From assembly GCA_002390285.1 (NCBI GenBank), contig DGPB01000011.1, positions 173,522 to 237,521 of the forward strand: 64,000 nt of DNA. The letters run 5' to 3'. The stretch is from Cellvibrionales bacterium UBA4451. GTDB lineage: Bacteria > Pseudomonadota > Gammaproteobacteria > Pseudomonadales > Porticoccaceae. This document shows positions 18,265 to 27,364 of this stretch, piece after piece. The notes below the pieces were generated by a model. That model was not told the origin of the DNA, did no database searches, and saw nothing but the letters and a program-made list of their open reading frames with translations. Position numbers and translations under genes: made by a program. Each line of letters opens with the position of its first letter. The first letter of the stretch is position 1.

Positions 18265-18534
18265 CTATATCCCCATTTTATTTAAAGAGTCCAATACCTG
18301 GCGGACAATAGCTGCCAACCGCGGATGATCTGACTCAAAATCACTGGCTTTGTGTTCAAGTTGATCTCGTAGGGTTTCTTTAGGATTGACCCCAGGCTCT
18401 TCACCTTGAGCAATCCGAACCATATCGGACAACAAATGACCAAACAAATCCCGCTCTTCTGGGGCCAAGGTGTTAGCTTTTTCAAGCTCTTTGTGCAATT
18501 CATCAAGTTGAGCTCGCAGCTCTTCATTGGTCAT
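18265..18534 (-). CDS. DUF4404 family protein
   Basis: 89-residue soluble helical protein: MTNEELRAQLDELHKELEKA, LAPEERDLFGHLLSDM and the conserved ending DHPRLAAIVRQVLDSLNKMGI in parts. This pattern matches the DUF4404 family, which has no known function. Upstream of and in the same direction as the SPOR lipoprotein gene (38 bp gap). Confidence 0.8.
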   Translation of the reverse strand: MTNEELRAQLDELHKELEKANTLAPEERDLFGHLLSDMVRIAQGEEPGVNPKETLRDQLEHKASDFESDHPRLAAIVRQVLDSLNKMGI

Positions 18535-18584
18535 AGGAACACCTCATCTACAGCAAAAAAATCAATACTAGTATATGCTCATCA

Positions 18585-18725
18585 TCAGGTCACTACCGCA
18601 TATCCTTTCCACCATAACCGTATCAGTACTACTCCACCAATAGTGATGAAACCAACGATAGCAACGACAGATAACACCGTCTCACGAACAAACAGCACAA
18701 CAACGCCTGCCGACACCCAATACAC
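18585..18725 (-). CDS. possible 46-residue membrane peptide
   Basis: Reading from GTG 18723-18725 on the minus strand gives a short product with one long hydrophobic segment (ETVLSVVAIVGFITIGGVVL near the middle) and a basic end RLWWKGY. No Shine-Dalgarno sequence is visible and no family is recognised. It occupies an otherwise gene-free gap before DUF4404. It may be chance; recorded because the hydrophobic pattern is protein-like. Confidence 0.25.
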   Translation of the reverse strand: MYWVSAGVVVLFVRETVLSVVAIVGFITIGGVVLIRLWWKGYAVVT

Positions 18726-18770
18726 CTAAGATAACAATTCGCACCAAAAATACTCATGTTTTATCATTTC

Positions 18771-18786
18771 TGGCACAGCATTTGCG
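18771..18786 (+). promoter_or_regulatory. sigma-54 (RpoN) promoter of amtB
   Basis: TGGCACAGCATTTGCG matches the -24/-12 consensus, with invariant GG (18772-18773) and GC (18784-18785) exactly 10 bp apart. The start point would fall near 18797, about 124 bp before the amtB start codon. A possible NtrC half site (GCACCA, 18741-18746) lies just upstream. Fits nitrogen-limitation control of the ammonium transporter. Confidence 0.82.
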
Positions 18787-18920
18787 ATTCATTTAGAGAA
18801 TTCTTTAAAAATGCCCCATAGCGGCTAACAACCAACATAAATTGCTTCATATTGGTGCTACAAACCAACATGAGTATGTTTATCTGCACACTTATAGTGC
18901 ATAAAAAGAGGAAGATGACC

Positions 18921-20234
18921 ATGCTCAAATGCTTAAATCGAGGCTTAGCTTTCCGTGCCACGCTACTGGGATTAATAATGCTTCCCACACTGGGACATGC
19001 GGATAGCCTTAATGGTGCCAACACCGCCTGGATACTCACATCAACGGCCCTCGTGCTATTTATGACCATTCCCGGTCTATCGCTTTTTTATGGTGGCCTG
19101 GTCCGGGCCAAAAATGTTTTATCCATTTTGATGCAATGCTTCGCCATCACCTGCATAGCATCACTTATTTGGTTTATCTGTGGCTACAGCCTGGCATTTA
19201 CCGATGGCGGCATCGCTAATAGCTGGATCGGCGGCCTCGATAACTTTATGTTTGCCAACATGACGGAGGATACGCTGTCGGGTGATATCCCCGAATCCGT
19301 TTTCAGTATGTTTCAGATGACCTTTGCCATTATTACTCCCGCTCTCATTATTGGTGCATTTGCTGAACGCATTAAATTTTCTGCAGTACTTATTTTCAGC
19401 AGTATCTGGCTGCTAGCCGTTTACGTACCGGTCACCCACTGGGTTTGGGGCGGAGGCTGGTTACAAGAGATGGGGCTGCTGGATTTTGCCGGAGGCACTG
19501 TAGTACACATCACAGCAGGTACCGCCGCACTGGTTGCAGCAGTAATGATCGGCAATCGCAAAGGCTTCCAACAACAAGCCATGATGCCACACAACATGAC
19601 CATGACTGTTACCGGTGCCGGTATGCTGTGGGTAGGCTGGTTTGGCTTTAACGCAGGTTCCGCATTGGCGGCTAATGGGGATGCCGGCATGGCCATGCTC
19701 GTAACACATATTTCCGCAGCCACCGGCTCTCTAGCCTGGATGATGATGGAGTGGGTTAAACACGGGAAGCCTTCCGTTCTCGGTATCGTTACCGGCATGG
19801 TTGCCGGACTCGGCACCATCACCCCCGCCTCTGGTTTCGTCGGCCCAGGTGGGGCACTGGTGATTGGTTTTACCGCCGGTGTTCTTTGCTACTTTGCCAC
19901 CCAGTTTATCAAACAGAAATTAAAAATTGATGATTCACTGGATGTGTTCCCCGTTCATGGTGTGGGCGGTATTCTGGGTACATTACTTGTCGGCATTTTT
20001 GCCTCGTCGGAACTCGGTGTGTTCAGTGGCCAGGGCTTCGCAGAAGGAATGGCAATGCTCTCCCAACTGAAAGTACAGGCGACTGGCGTGGTCAGCGTAC
20101 TGGTCTATACCGCAGTGATTACCTACATAGTTTTAAAACTGGTAGACCTGATGGTTGGCCTAAGGGTAGATGCTGAGCAAGAGACTTATGGCTTGGATTT
20201 ATCGCAGCACGATGAACGTGGATACGTTCTTTAA
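18921..20234 (+). CDS. amtB: ammonium transporter Amt
   Basis: 437 residues from ATG 18921; chosen because AGAGGA sits 8 bp upstream and the product then begins with a signal peptide (MLKCLNRGLAFRATLLGLIM ... GHA). Typical 11 membrane segments follow with GLSLFYGGLVRAKN, the Trp/Phe gate region FAIITPALIIGAFAERIKF, pore histidine DFAGGTVVHI and the second HGVGGILGTLLVGIFA. Trimeric NH3/NH4+ channel of the inner membrane. No glnK (PII) gene is next to it, unlike the common glnK-amtB pair. A sigma-54 promoter upstream indicates NtrC-type control; a terminator follows. Confidence 0.95.
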   Translation: MLKCLNRGLAFRATLLGLIMLPTLGHADSLNGANTAWILTSTALVLFMTIPGLSLFYGGLVRAKNVLSILMQCFAITCIASLIWFICGYSLAFTDGGIANSWIGGLDNFMFANMTEDTLSGDIPESVFSMFQMTFAIITPALIIGAFAERIKFSAVLIFSSIWLLAVYVPVTHWVWGGGWLQEMGLLDFAGGTVVHITAGTAALVAAVMIGNRKGFQQQAMMPHNMTMTVTGAGMLWVGWFGFNAGSALAANGDAGMAMLVTHISAATGSLAWMMMEWVKHGKPSVLGIVTGMVAGLGTITPASGFVGPGGALVIGFTAGVLCYFATQFIKQKLKIDDSLDVFPVHGVGGILGTLLVGIFASSELGVFSGQGFAEGMAMLSQLKVQATGVVSVLVYTAVITYIVLKLVDLMVGLRVDAEQETYGLDLSQHDERGYVL

Positions 20235-20264
20235 GTAACGATTCACCCTTCATATTTAAGCATT

Positions 20265-20291
20265 AAAAAAACCGCCGAAAGGCGGTTTTTT
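20265..20291. terminator. bidirectional terminator between amtB and btuF
   Basis: Stem ACCGCC / GGCGGT with GAAA tetraloop (20271-20286), six A before and six T after; it can serve amtB (plus) and the convergent cobalamin operon (minus). Confidence 0.92.
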
Positions 20292-20311
20292 ATGTGCCTG
20301 AAATATATGCT

Positions 20312-21178
20312 CTAACGTGCCTTATCAATGGCGTCACATAATTGCAGGGCACCTTGAATAATTCTTGGGGTGTGGCGATGTAATAGATAGGGGTCAACGC
20401 TATACAGATGGCCCTGCGCCACAGCTCGAAGCTGTGGCCACTGTCGCCAGCTGTCAAAAGCAGCTTCAACCTGGGTGTATTGACCGACAATAATAACTTC
20501 CGGGTCAACCGCTAACACCGACTCTAGCCCCACTCTAGGCACAAGTGGACCCGCATCAGCAAAGACGTTTTCTGCACCACAGAGTGTGAGCACATCAGAT
20601 ACCAGGTGACCACCGCCAAAAGTAATCAGAGGTGATTGCCAAATCTGATAGTAAACATCGACCGTTCGAAGATTGCGGTATTGCTGCTGAAGAGATTCGA
20701 GGGAAGCCAAGAATCGCTGTGCGACTGTTTTCGCCTCGACCTCTCGACCAATAAGCTGCCCAATTTTATGTAACGTAGTCGGAATATTGTTTAACTTCCG
20801 CGGTTCATTGACGTAGACATTCAGACCAAGTGATACTAATCTTCGAACAATGCCGTCACCATTACCACTATGCCACACCAACACCAGATCAGGGTTATAG
20901 GACAGCAGGGCTTCATAATTAATTTTATTGTTAGAACCAATAATCGGTAACGCTTTGGCCTCTTCAGGAAAGTCACTCCAAGCGACAGTGGCCACCATCT
21001 GATCGCCACCACCCACCGCATAAACCACTTCAGTGAGATGAGGGGCCAAGCTAATCACTCGCTGGGCTGGCTTCGACAATACAAGCTCTCGCCCTATATC
21101 ATCTTCAATTACAATTTCTGCCGATACGCTTGCTGAGAGCAGTACGAACAACGCTAACAAGTAACCTCGGCCATTCAT
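20312..21178 (-). CDS. btuF: periplasmic corrinoid-binding protein, BtuF-like
   Basis: 288 residues from ATG 21178 with a signal peptide (MNGRGYLLALFVLLSASVSA). Cluster A substrate-binding fold of the TroA/FecB group: RVISLAPHLTEVVYAVGGGD, LVLVWHSGNGDGIVRRL, a rigid linking helix, and a C-terminal lobe with VDPEVIIVGQYTQ. Last gene of a minus-strand operon that begins at a cobalamin riboswitch, so the ligand is most likely cobalamin; family relatives bind Fe-siderophore or haem. Starts 1 bp after the ATPase gene stop. Confidence 0.85.
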   Translation of the reverse strand: MNGRGYLLALFVLLSASVSAEIVIEDDIGRELVLSKPAQRVISLAPHLTEVVYAVGGGDQMVATVAWSDFPEEAKALPIIGSNNKINYEALLSYNPDLVLVWHSGNGDGIVRRLVSLGLNVYVNEPRKLNNIPTTLHKIGQLIGREVEAKTVAQRFLASLESLQQQYRNLRTVDVYYQIWQSPLITFGGGHLVSDVLTLCGAENVFADAGPLVPRVGLESVLAVDPEVIIVGQYTQVEAAFDSWRQWPQLRAVAQGHLYSVDPYLLHRHTPRIIQGALQLCDAIDKAR

Positions 21179-21179
21179 A

Positions 21180-21950
21180 TTAGACAATAACCAACGGTGA
21201 GCCAGTCTTGGGGTGAAGGCCAATGGAGGCATCCACATTAAACACATCTTTAATCATAGCGGTTGTTAGTACCGTCTCGGGGGAACCTTGAGCAGCAATT
21301 TTCCCACAACTGAGCATCACCAGCTGATCGGCACACCCCGCTGCCAAATTGAGGTCATGAATCACCATCAGCACACCAACACCTTGTCGAGCAAAGCCTC
21401 TAACAATCTCCAAAGTGAGCTGCTGATGCGCCAAATCAAAAGAAGAGGTGGGCTCGTCCAAAATAAGAAAACGATCACCACTGGCATCTGGCTCCCAAAT
21501 TTGAGCCAACACACGGGCTAACTGTACTCGCTGTTTTTCACCCCCGGACATTTGGGTGTAGAAGCGTTTATCCAGATAACTTCCCCCTACCGCACTAAGC
21601 GCAGCATCAACAATTTCGGTATCTTTAACTAAACCCGTGGCATGGGGAATACGGCCCATCATCACCACCTCCCTGGCAGTGAATGGGAAATTCAACTGCG
21701 ACCCCTGCGGCAATACCGACAGCATCTTAGCCAGTTGTTTCGGCTGCCACTGACTGAGTTGGGCACCATTGAAAACAATCTCGCCACTCGAGGGGAGTAA
21801 TTCACCCGTCAGTAGTCGTAAGAGGCTGGTTTTGCCCGCACCGTTGGGACCAAGGATAGCCGTCACTTTACCCGCCTCAATTTGCAGGTCGATACCCTGC
21901 AACAGGGTAAACTCAGAAAGGGATAGTGACAATTGACGGGCTTCAAGCAT
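21180..21950 (-). CDS. btuD: ABC importer ATPase, BtuD-like (HmuV-type sequence)
   Basis: 256 residues: Walker A LGPNGAGKTSLL, Q-loop LPQGSQLNFPFT, signature MSGGEKQRVQLARVLAQ, Walker B FLILDEPTSSFD, H-loop VIHDLNLAAG. Details such as FPFTAREVVMMGR and the short insertion before the Walker B (EPDASGDR) look like haem-importer HmuV ATPases, which belong to the same FecE/BtuD group. Its place between a FecCD-type permease and a BtuF-like binding protein in a riboswitch-led operon argues for corrinoid import. Translation is closely coupled: 3 bp from the permease gene. Confidence 0.88.
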   Translation of the reverse strand: MLEARQLSLSLSEFTLLQGIDLQIEAGKVTAILGPNGAGKTSLLRLLTGELLPSSGEIVFNGAQLSQWQPKQLAKMLSVLPQGSQLNFPFTAREVVMMGRIPHATGLVKDTEIVDAALSAVGGSYLDKRFYTQMSGGEKQRVQLARVLAQIWEPDASGDRFLILDEPTSSFDLAHQQLTLEIVRGFARQGVGVLMVIHDLNLAAGCADQLVMLSCGKIAAQGSPETVLTTAMIKDVFNVDASIGLHPKTGSPLVIV

Positions 21951-21953
21951 TGG

Positions 21954-22973
21954 CTATCCCATCAGTTTTTGGCGCTGCTGAATCAGCAAGCCCACAAAAA
22001 AGGGCGCGCCTAACAAGGCGGTGAGAACACCCGTTGGCAGCTCGGCTGGAGACATCAGTGTTCGAGCGGCAGTATCCGCTAGCAACAGTAGAACCGCTCC
22101 AAGAATAGCTGAGCCTGGAATCAAATACCGATGATCCGGGCCAATGAGCAAACGTACCAGGTGGGGAACAATCAGCCCTACAAAAGCCACAATACCCGAT
22201 ACCGAAACGGCTACACCCACGCCCAAAGCAGTGAGTAGTATTAGCCGCCTCTTCAAGCATTCTACAGCAACGCCCAAATGACGGGCCTCTGACTCACCCA
22301 GCAGCATGGCATTAAGGGCTTGTCCTTCCTTGGGCAAGATTAATATCAGTGGAACGACGACCAAAGCAAGCGTCGTTACTCGCGACCAATCTGCACCATC
22401 CAGATTACCCATTTGCCAAAGGCTAATACGGCGCAACATTTCATTATCAGCAAAGAAGCTAAACAAGCTAGTGGTGGCGCCGGCGAGAGCAGTAATGGCG
22501 ATACCCGCCAATAACATGGTTGAAACAGAGGTGCCCGTAATGGACGTGGCCAGCCGATACACGACACTGGTAGCCAACAGCCCACCGACAAATGCCCCAA
22601 TGGCAATGGCGGGCAAACCAATACCACTGCCGACCAAGCTGGCACCACCAAAAAATATCACACAGCTGGCACCGACCGATGCGCCACTGGAAACGCCTAT
22701 CAAAGAGGGATCTGCCAATGGGTTGCGAAATAACCCCTGCATGACGGCACCACAACTGGCTAGGCAAGCTCCTGCCAATGCGGCCAGCAATACACGAGGT
22801 AGACGGATAGTTTGAAGAATACGATGATCCAGATCTGTATTACTTAGGTCAAACAACCCCAGTAACTTTGATGGAGGGATATTTACCGCTCCACTCAACA
22901 ACCCCAACACTAAGGCCATGACCAGAGAAAGACTGGCAATAAAAATAAATTGTGAGGGGGACTGACGGCGCAA
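21954..22973 (-). CDS. btuC: FecCD/BtuC-type ABC importer permease
   Basis: 339 residues, about ten membrane helices. Family signatures: RLPRVLLAALAGACLASCGAVMQGLFRNPLADPSLIGVSSGA (in segments), and the coupling-helix region near VGLIVPHLVRLLIGPDHRYLIPGSA. Forms the membrane channel of the importer with the two genes downstream. Lies 41 bp after cobO in the same operon. Substrate assigned as cobalamin from context (riboswitch, BtuB, CobO); sequence alone would also allow haem or siderophores. Confidence 0.9.
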   Translation of the reverse strand: MRRQSPSQFIFIASLSLVMALVLGLLSGAVNIPPSKLLGLFDLSNTDLDHRILQTIRLPRVLLAALAGACLASCGAVMQGLFRNPLADPSLIGVSSGASVGASCVIFFGGASLVGSGIGLPAIAIGAFVGGLLATSVVYRLATSITGTSVSTMLLAGIAITALAGATTSLFSFFADNEMLRRISLWQMGNLDGADWSRVTTLALVVVPLILILPKEGQALNAMLLGESEARHLGVAVECLKRRLILLTALGVGVAVSVSGIVAFVGLIVPHLVRLLIGPDHRYLIPGSAILGAVLLLLADTAARTLMSPAELPTGVLTALLGAPFFVGLLIQQRQKLMG

Positions 22974-23014
22974 AACAATCGCTCTTGAAGGTTATATTTA
23001 AGGCGAAGTATGTA

Positions 23015-23623
23015 TCAAAAATCCACGCCCCGGCGAGCCATAACACCGGCTTTGTAGGCATGCTTGATGTCTTTAACTTCTGACACGGTATCAGCCAGCT
23101 CCTGCAAACTGGAACCTCCACCACGGCCAGTGATCACCACGCTTTGGTTCGCCGGGCGGTTACGCACCGCATTTAGCACCCTATCTTCATCCAGATATTT
23201 AAAGCTGAACATATACGTAAGCTCATCTAGTACGACCAAATGGAAACTATCGTCTTTTAGCATCCGCTCAGCAACAACCCAGGTTCTTTCAGCAGCCTCA
23301 ATATCGGCTTCTCGATCTTGGGTATCCCAAGTGAATCCAGTACCCATTTGATAGAAATCTACTTGAGGGCACTTATCGCGTAGATACAATTCTTCGCCAG
23401 ACAATTGCTCGCCCTTGATAAATTGAACAACACCTACCTTATAGTCGTAACCCATTGCTCGCATCACCATTCCAAAAGCGGAACTGGTCTTTCCCTTACC
23501 ATCACCGGTGAGCAAAATTATTACGCCGCGCTCGCAATCGGCGGCTTCGATGCCCGCATCCACATTGTCCTTGAGCTTCTGCATTTTTTTTTGGTACTTG
23601 TCTTTCTTGTGCGTATCAGTCAC
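23015..23623 (-). CDS. cobO: cob(I)alamin adenosyltransferase, CobA/BtuR/CobO type
   Basis: Transfers the adenosyl group of ATP to cob(I)alamin to give adenosylcobalamin, the IcmF cofactor. 202 residues with the P-loop LLTGDGKGKTSSAFG, RAMGYDYKVGVVQFIKG, VVLDELTYMFSFKYL and VVITGRGG motifs. Length and motifs are standard for this family, which also adenosylates salvaged cobinamide. Sits mid-operon between a cytosolic BtuF-like protein (10 bp upstream) and btuC. Confidence 0.95.
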   Translation of the reverse strand: MTDTHKKDKYQKKMQKLKDNVDAGIEAADCERGVIILLTGDGKGKTSSAFGMVMRAMGYDYKVGVVQFIKGEQLSGEELYLRDKCPQVDFYQMGTGFTWDTQDREADIEAAERTWVVAERMLKDDSFHLVVLDELTYMFSFKYLDEDRVLNAVRNRPANQSVVITGRGGGSSLQELADTVSEVKDIKHAYKAGVMARRGVDF

Positions 23624-23633
23624 ATTTTAATCC

Positions 23634-24560
23634 TCAAGTTTCTGCCGACCATTTCATGGCCGAAGGCACCCCTTTTGGTAAAAAGTGCACCTCAGGATGA
23701 AGCAGGTTAGCAAGAATTTCCAGACTATCCACTAAACGAGGACCAGGCCGACTGAAATAACAATTGCCATCAACCATATAGGTTTGACCATTTTGAGCCG
23801 CCGGCAACTTGGAGAACCCGGATTGATCTACCAGTAAAGGCATATCCTGGGCTGTGCGCTCCAAATCGAAGCCACAAAGGGACACTAAAATCACATCTGG
23901 TTGTGCTGCCACCAAATCCTCCCAGGAGCGACTGCAAGATGGCTTATTCCGGTGGCCAAAACAAGGTGTACCACCAGCCATTTCAATTAATTCCGGATAC
24001 CAGTGCCCCCCATCAAACAGGGGATCTAGCCATTCAAGAATAGCTACCTTGGGATGTAAGTCATGGCCGATATGTTTTGTACGCTGAACCACAGCCTCAA
24101 CCCGCTGGGTCAAACTGTCAAAATAAGCCTGCGCCTCAACTGATCGTTCGGCCGCATCACCCACCACCAAAATAGTTTCTAGCACGTCGCTCAAACAGGT
24201 GGGTTCCAAATTAATGACGTTGGTATTTCCCGGTAATTGACAAGCAACAGATGTGACTTCATCCGCCGATACAGCGCATACATCGCAGAGTGACTGGGTC
24301 ACAATCAAGTCTGGCGACAATGATGCCAGCACCTCTGCTTCAAGGCTGTACAGCGCACTATCTGTTTCTAATTGGCCTCGTACAATGGCATCAATTTCAT
24401 TACTGGGCAGCCCCTTGGGAATTCTAGAGCGGGTAACAATCGGCAACCCCACGACATCTGCCGGGTAGTCGCACTCGTGAGTAACGCCAACTAATTGATC
24501 ACGCAAGCCAATACCACAAATAATTTCCGTAGCACTGGGAAGCAGGGAAACAATTTTCAC
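23634..24560 (-). CDS. BtuF-like binding protein without a signal peptide
   Basis: 308 residues of the TroA/BtuF fold: MKIVSLLPSATEIICGIGL, SPDLIVTQSLCDVCAVS, a central helix and VAILEWLDPLFDGGHWYPELI, then AAQPDVILVSLCGFDLERT. Unlike the exported btuF at the operon end, it starts directly at the first strand and has no signal sequence, so it should remain in the cytosol unless the start is mis-set; no upstream in-frame leader exists because it overlaps the preceding gene by 4 bp (ATGA). Such proteins occur in B12 salvage operons and may bind or hand over corrinoids inside the cell (inference). Confidence 0.82.
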   Translation of the reverse strand: MKIVSLLPSATEIICGIGLRDQLVGVTHECDYPADVVGLPIVTRSRIPKGLPSNEIDAIVRGQLETDSALYSLEAEVLASLSPDLIVTQSLCDVCAVSADEVTSVACQLPGNTNVINLEPTCLSDVLETILVVGDAAERSVEAQAYFDSLTQRVEAVVQRTKHIGHDLHPKVAILEWLDPLFDGGHWYPELIEMAGGTPCFGHRNKPSCSRSWEDLVAAQPDVILVSLCGFDLERTAQDMPLLVDQSGFSKLPAAQNGQTYMVDGNCYFSRPGPRLVDSLEILANLLHPEVHFLPKGVPSAMKWSAET

Positions 24561-25252
24561 AGTGGTGCACCTATAAAATCAGTGTAAACAAACCCATCAC
24601 GGGTAACGGTCTCGCCCTGTATGACTATCACCGGCTTCTGAAACATAGGTCCATTCCAAGCAAAGGTATGGAATTCACCATTCTCACCACAAGGATCTAC
24701 TACGCTAGGCAGTTTTTTGATGAAATCCATATCAAACGAAGCACCAGCTAGAACCTCTGGCATTTTACCAGGGTCAAGACAGGTGACATGCGCCTGCAAG
24801 CCAGCTTCAATCATTTGCCCCGCAAGCTCATCGGTGGGTATCCCCCAGATAGGGAACAATAGCTCCAAGCCAGTATCAGCCATGCGCTCCTCACGGTACT
24901 GCCGGATATCCTCCAGAAATAAATCACCAAAGGCCACAGCATCTGGTGATAATTCACGTTTAGCGCGATCCAGCGCTTCAACCATCGCTCGTTCATATGC
25001 CTCGTTACTGCACGGCCAAGGCAGCGGGATTTCCAATAACGGCAATCCTGCAGCCTCCGCTTGTGCCCGAACAAGCTCTAGGCGAACACCATGAATTGCA
25101 GAACGATCAAATGCTTGATTGAAGGTGGTCAGTAAACCAACCACCTCTATCTTGGGGTCCTGCTGCAACTGGTAAAGACTCCACGCAGAGTCCTTACCGC
25201 TACTCCAAGAGAGTAGTACTCTGGTTCGAACCTCTGTACTCAAATCAGTCAC
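24557..25252 (-). CDS. DUF71/COG2102 ATP-pyrophosphatase-like protein, B12-operon type
   Basis: 231 residues with an N-type ATP pyrophosphatase PP-loop (LLSWSSGKDSAWSLYQL) and the family elements PLLEIPLPWPCSNEAYE, DAVAFGDLFLEDIRQYRE and DPCGENGEFHTF. Eukaryal and archaeal relatives are Dph6 diphthamide synthetases, but bacteria lack diphthamide. Comparative genomics of DUF71 has proposed that the bacterial subgroup beside B12 transporters acts in B12 salvage, perhaps amidation of a corrinoid. The location here between btuB and cobO fits that subgroup. Overlaps the next gene by 4 bp, implying coupled translation. Confidence 0.85.
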   Translation of the reverse strand: MTDLSTEVRTRVLLSWSSGKDSAWSLYQLQQDPKIEVVGLLTTFNQAFDRSAIHGVRLELVRAQAEAAGLPLLEIPLPWPCSNEAYERAMVEALDRAKRELSPDAVAFGDLFLEDIRQYREERMADTGLELLFPIWGIPTDELAGQMIEAGLQAHVTCLDPGKMPEVLAGASFDMDFIKKLPSVVDPCGENGEFHTFAWNGPMFQKPVIVIQGETVTRDGFVYTDFIGAPL

Positions 25253-25281
25253 AGCTTACCACCCCAATAAAGTATCAATAG

Positions 25282-27279
25282 TTATCGTGAAAAGTTGTAG
25301 CGAACCCCCAAAACAGCGCCAAAACCTAGCGATTGAAAGCCATATACTTCTTCATAATTCTCGTCTAGGAGATTATCCAACCGAGTATAGACCGACAATT
25401 GCTTATTCATCTGGTAGTTGGCTGTTAAGTTCAACAGCGTGTAATCATCCAACTCTAATACTTGTGAAGACTGCGGCCAGGGAGGGAAGAAAATATCATC
25501 CTGAGCACCGTTGTACTGAGCATTCAGAGCAAGGTTCAACTTACTTGTTGGCGACCAATTCAGACTCGCGCTCGCCAAATGGCGCGCCCGTCGCAACTCA
25601 TCAACATCACTACCTGTTGTCGAATTTGGTTCAGTGGCATCGGTATAGGTATAACTAGCTTTAGCTCTCAAAGTAGCCGTAAGTTTTGCATCGAGCGTAG
25701 CTTCTATTCCTTGACGATCACTGGTGCCTTCAACATTTTCCGCTGTAGTCACAAAATTCAGAGGATCATAGACATAGCCGTTAATTTCATTTTCTAGTTT
25801 AGCTTTAAAATAGGTCAACTCAACAAGTAGATCTCCATCCAAAAAGGCCTGATCAATACCCACTTCCCAGCCCTTGGACTCTTCTGGTTCTAAATCGGGG
25901 TTGCCCCGAAAAGGAAAGAATGGTGAGCTGTCATAGTAACCAAAACGCTCTGTAAATGTGGGGTTCTTGAAGGCAGTACCATAAGCGGCACGAAAACGAG
26001 TGCCGATATCAGGCAGAGCATAGCTGGCCTCAAAATGCCGGGTATTTGCATTTTTAAATTCGCTATTGTCATCATGACGAACACTGGCTGCCAATGTGAG
26101 GTCTTCCCACAATGTAATACGATACTCAAGAGCGAGGCTGTCAGTTTTTCGATTCTGCTTCTGATTGGGGTCATCGCCAAAAAAGGAAATTGGGCCTCGC
26201 TGGGCGAAGTCTTCGGTTTCACGCTCTGCTAGAAATGAAATCTGTTGCGTCTCTTCAGCCCAGCTTAGGCTGCTTAGATATGAATATTGTTTTTTTCGAG
26301 TGTCCGTAGATCCTGTCTTAGTATCGCTGGAGAAGTTTTCATTGTTATGGCGGCTAACAGATAGCGCCAGACGCTGCTTCCAACGATCTTCCAGTAGTGA
26401 TAAATCTGCTTTAATCCGAACAAAACGCTGACGAAATTCAGATTCATTGTCAGCATCTTCAGGCAGCCCGGTGACAAAGTAATCTACACCATCAAACTCA
26501 TTTTCACCCTCAGTCTGTCGGCCTGTCACTGAGAACGATAGGTTATCCATAGGCTGCCATCCTGCATTCAGGTTTAGCGTGGTATTTTGATAACCGTCTT
26601 CCTCAGGACCATGTCGGGAGATATTCTCACCATCAGAAGAAATGTCTGACCCACTAAGGTTGACATGGTAGCTCTCACCACTTCCACCCGCACGAAAACC
26701 TGAATGGTTAGTACCGTGACTACCCGCTTCTGAATAGAGGCTCCCTTGGAGTGGCTCCCCGGATTTCTGAGTAATAATGTTTACCACTCCAGCCATTGCA
26801 TCGCTGCCCCATAAGGCGCTCTGTGGACCACGGACAATCTCAATCCGCTCAATACCCGTTGCTGGCAGGTGAGCCCAGTTGAATTCGTCCGCCTGAGAAG
26901 GGTCATTTACCTCAACCCCATCGATCATCACGAGCACATGATTGGCCTCAGCCCCTCGTACTCTCAATTGGGTGGCAGAGCCAAGCACACCGCTTCGGCT
27001 AACGGCCAAGCCAGGCACATTACGCAATAGATCACTAACCATAGTGGCATTAGATTTTTCAATTTCTTCGGCTGCAATGACCGTAATAGCATTGCCAGAT
27101 TGCTGAAGACGGATTGGTTGAAGTGAGGCAGTAACAACGACTTCTTGCAGGTAAGAATCTTTATTTTCAGTCTGCTCAGCGTATGTGTGGTTGGTATGAG
27201 TCACAGCAAAAATTGCCAGAAAGCTAGCGAGCGCAAGGTATTTAATCAATTTTTCTCCGGCGTTCAGCCCCGAACGCAT
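25282..27279 (-). CDS. btuB: TonB-dependent cobalamin receptor, BtuB type
   Basis: Outer-membrane 22-strand barrel with plug. 665 residues from ATG 27279; an in-frame GTG at 27297 adds six residues, and neither start has a good Shine-Dalgarno. Signal peptide ends near HTNHTYA. TonB box-like LQEVVVTAS follows, then plug motifs ITVIAAEEIEKSN, LRVRGAEANHVLVMIDGVEVND and IERIEIVRGPQSALWGSDAMAGVVNIIT; the C-terminus is aromatic (VRYNFSR). A cobalamin riboswitch precedes it, making B12 the likely ligand. First gene of the operon; 29 bp before the DUF71 gene. Confidence 0.92.
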   Translation of the reverse strand: MRSGLNAGEKLIKYLALASFLAIFAVTHTNHTYAEQTENKDSYLQEVVVTASLQPIRLQQSGNAITVIAAEEIEKSNATMVSDLLRNVPGLAVSRSGVLGSATQLRVRGAEANHVLVMIDGVEVNDPSQADEFNWAHLPATGIERIEIVRGPQSALWGSDAMAGVVNIITQKSGEPLQGSLYSEAGSHGTNHSGFRAGGSGESYHVNLSGSDISSDGENISRHGPEEDGYQNTTLNLNAGWQPMDNLSFSVTGRQTEGENEFDGVDYFVTGLPEDADNESEFRQRFVRIKADLSLLEDRWKQRLALSVSRHNNENFSSDTKTGSTDTRKKQYSYLSSLSWAEETQQISFLAERETEDFAQRGPISFFGDDPNQKQNRKTDSLALEYRITLWEDLTLAASVRHDDNSEFKNANTRHFEASYALPDIGTRFRAAYGTAFKNPTFTERFGYYDSSPFFPFRGNPDLEPEESKGWEVGIDQAFLDGDLLVELTYFKAKLENEINGYVYDPLNFVTTAENVEGTSDRQGIEATLDAKLTATLRAKASYTYTDATEPNSTTGSDVDELRRARHLASASLNWSPTSKLNLALNAQYNGAQDDIFFPPWPQSSQVLELDDYTLLNLTANYQMNKQLSVYTRLDNLLDENYEEVYGFQSLGFGAVLGVRYNFSR

Positions 27280-27364
27280 CTTGAATAAAAAATCCACGGA
27301 GGAAAAATTGGCGGAGAGACAACGTTAATGTCGACACCAGCACAACCGCACCCCGCGGTTCGTC

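Noticed and set aside
24557..25252. Diphthamide synthetase (Dph6) function
   Set aside because: Bacteria have no diphthamide on EF-G, and the gene sits in a B12 operon.
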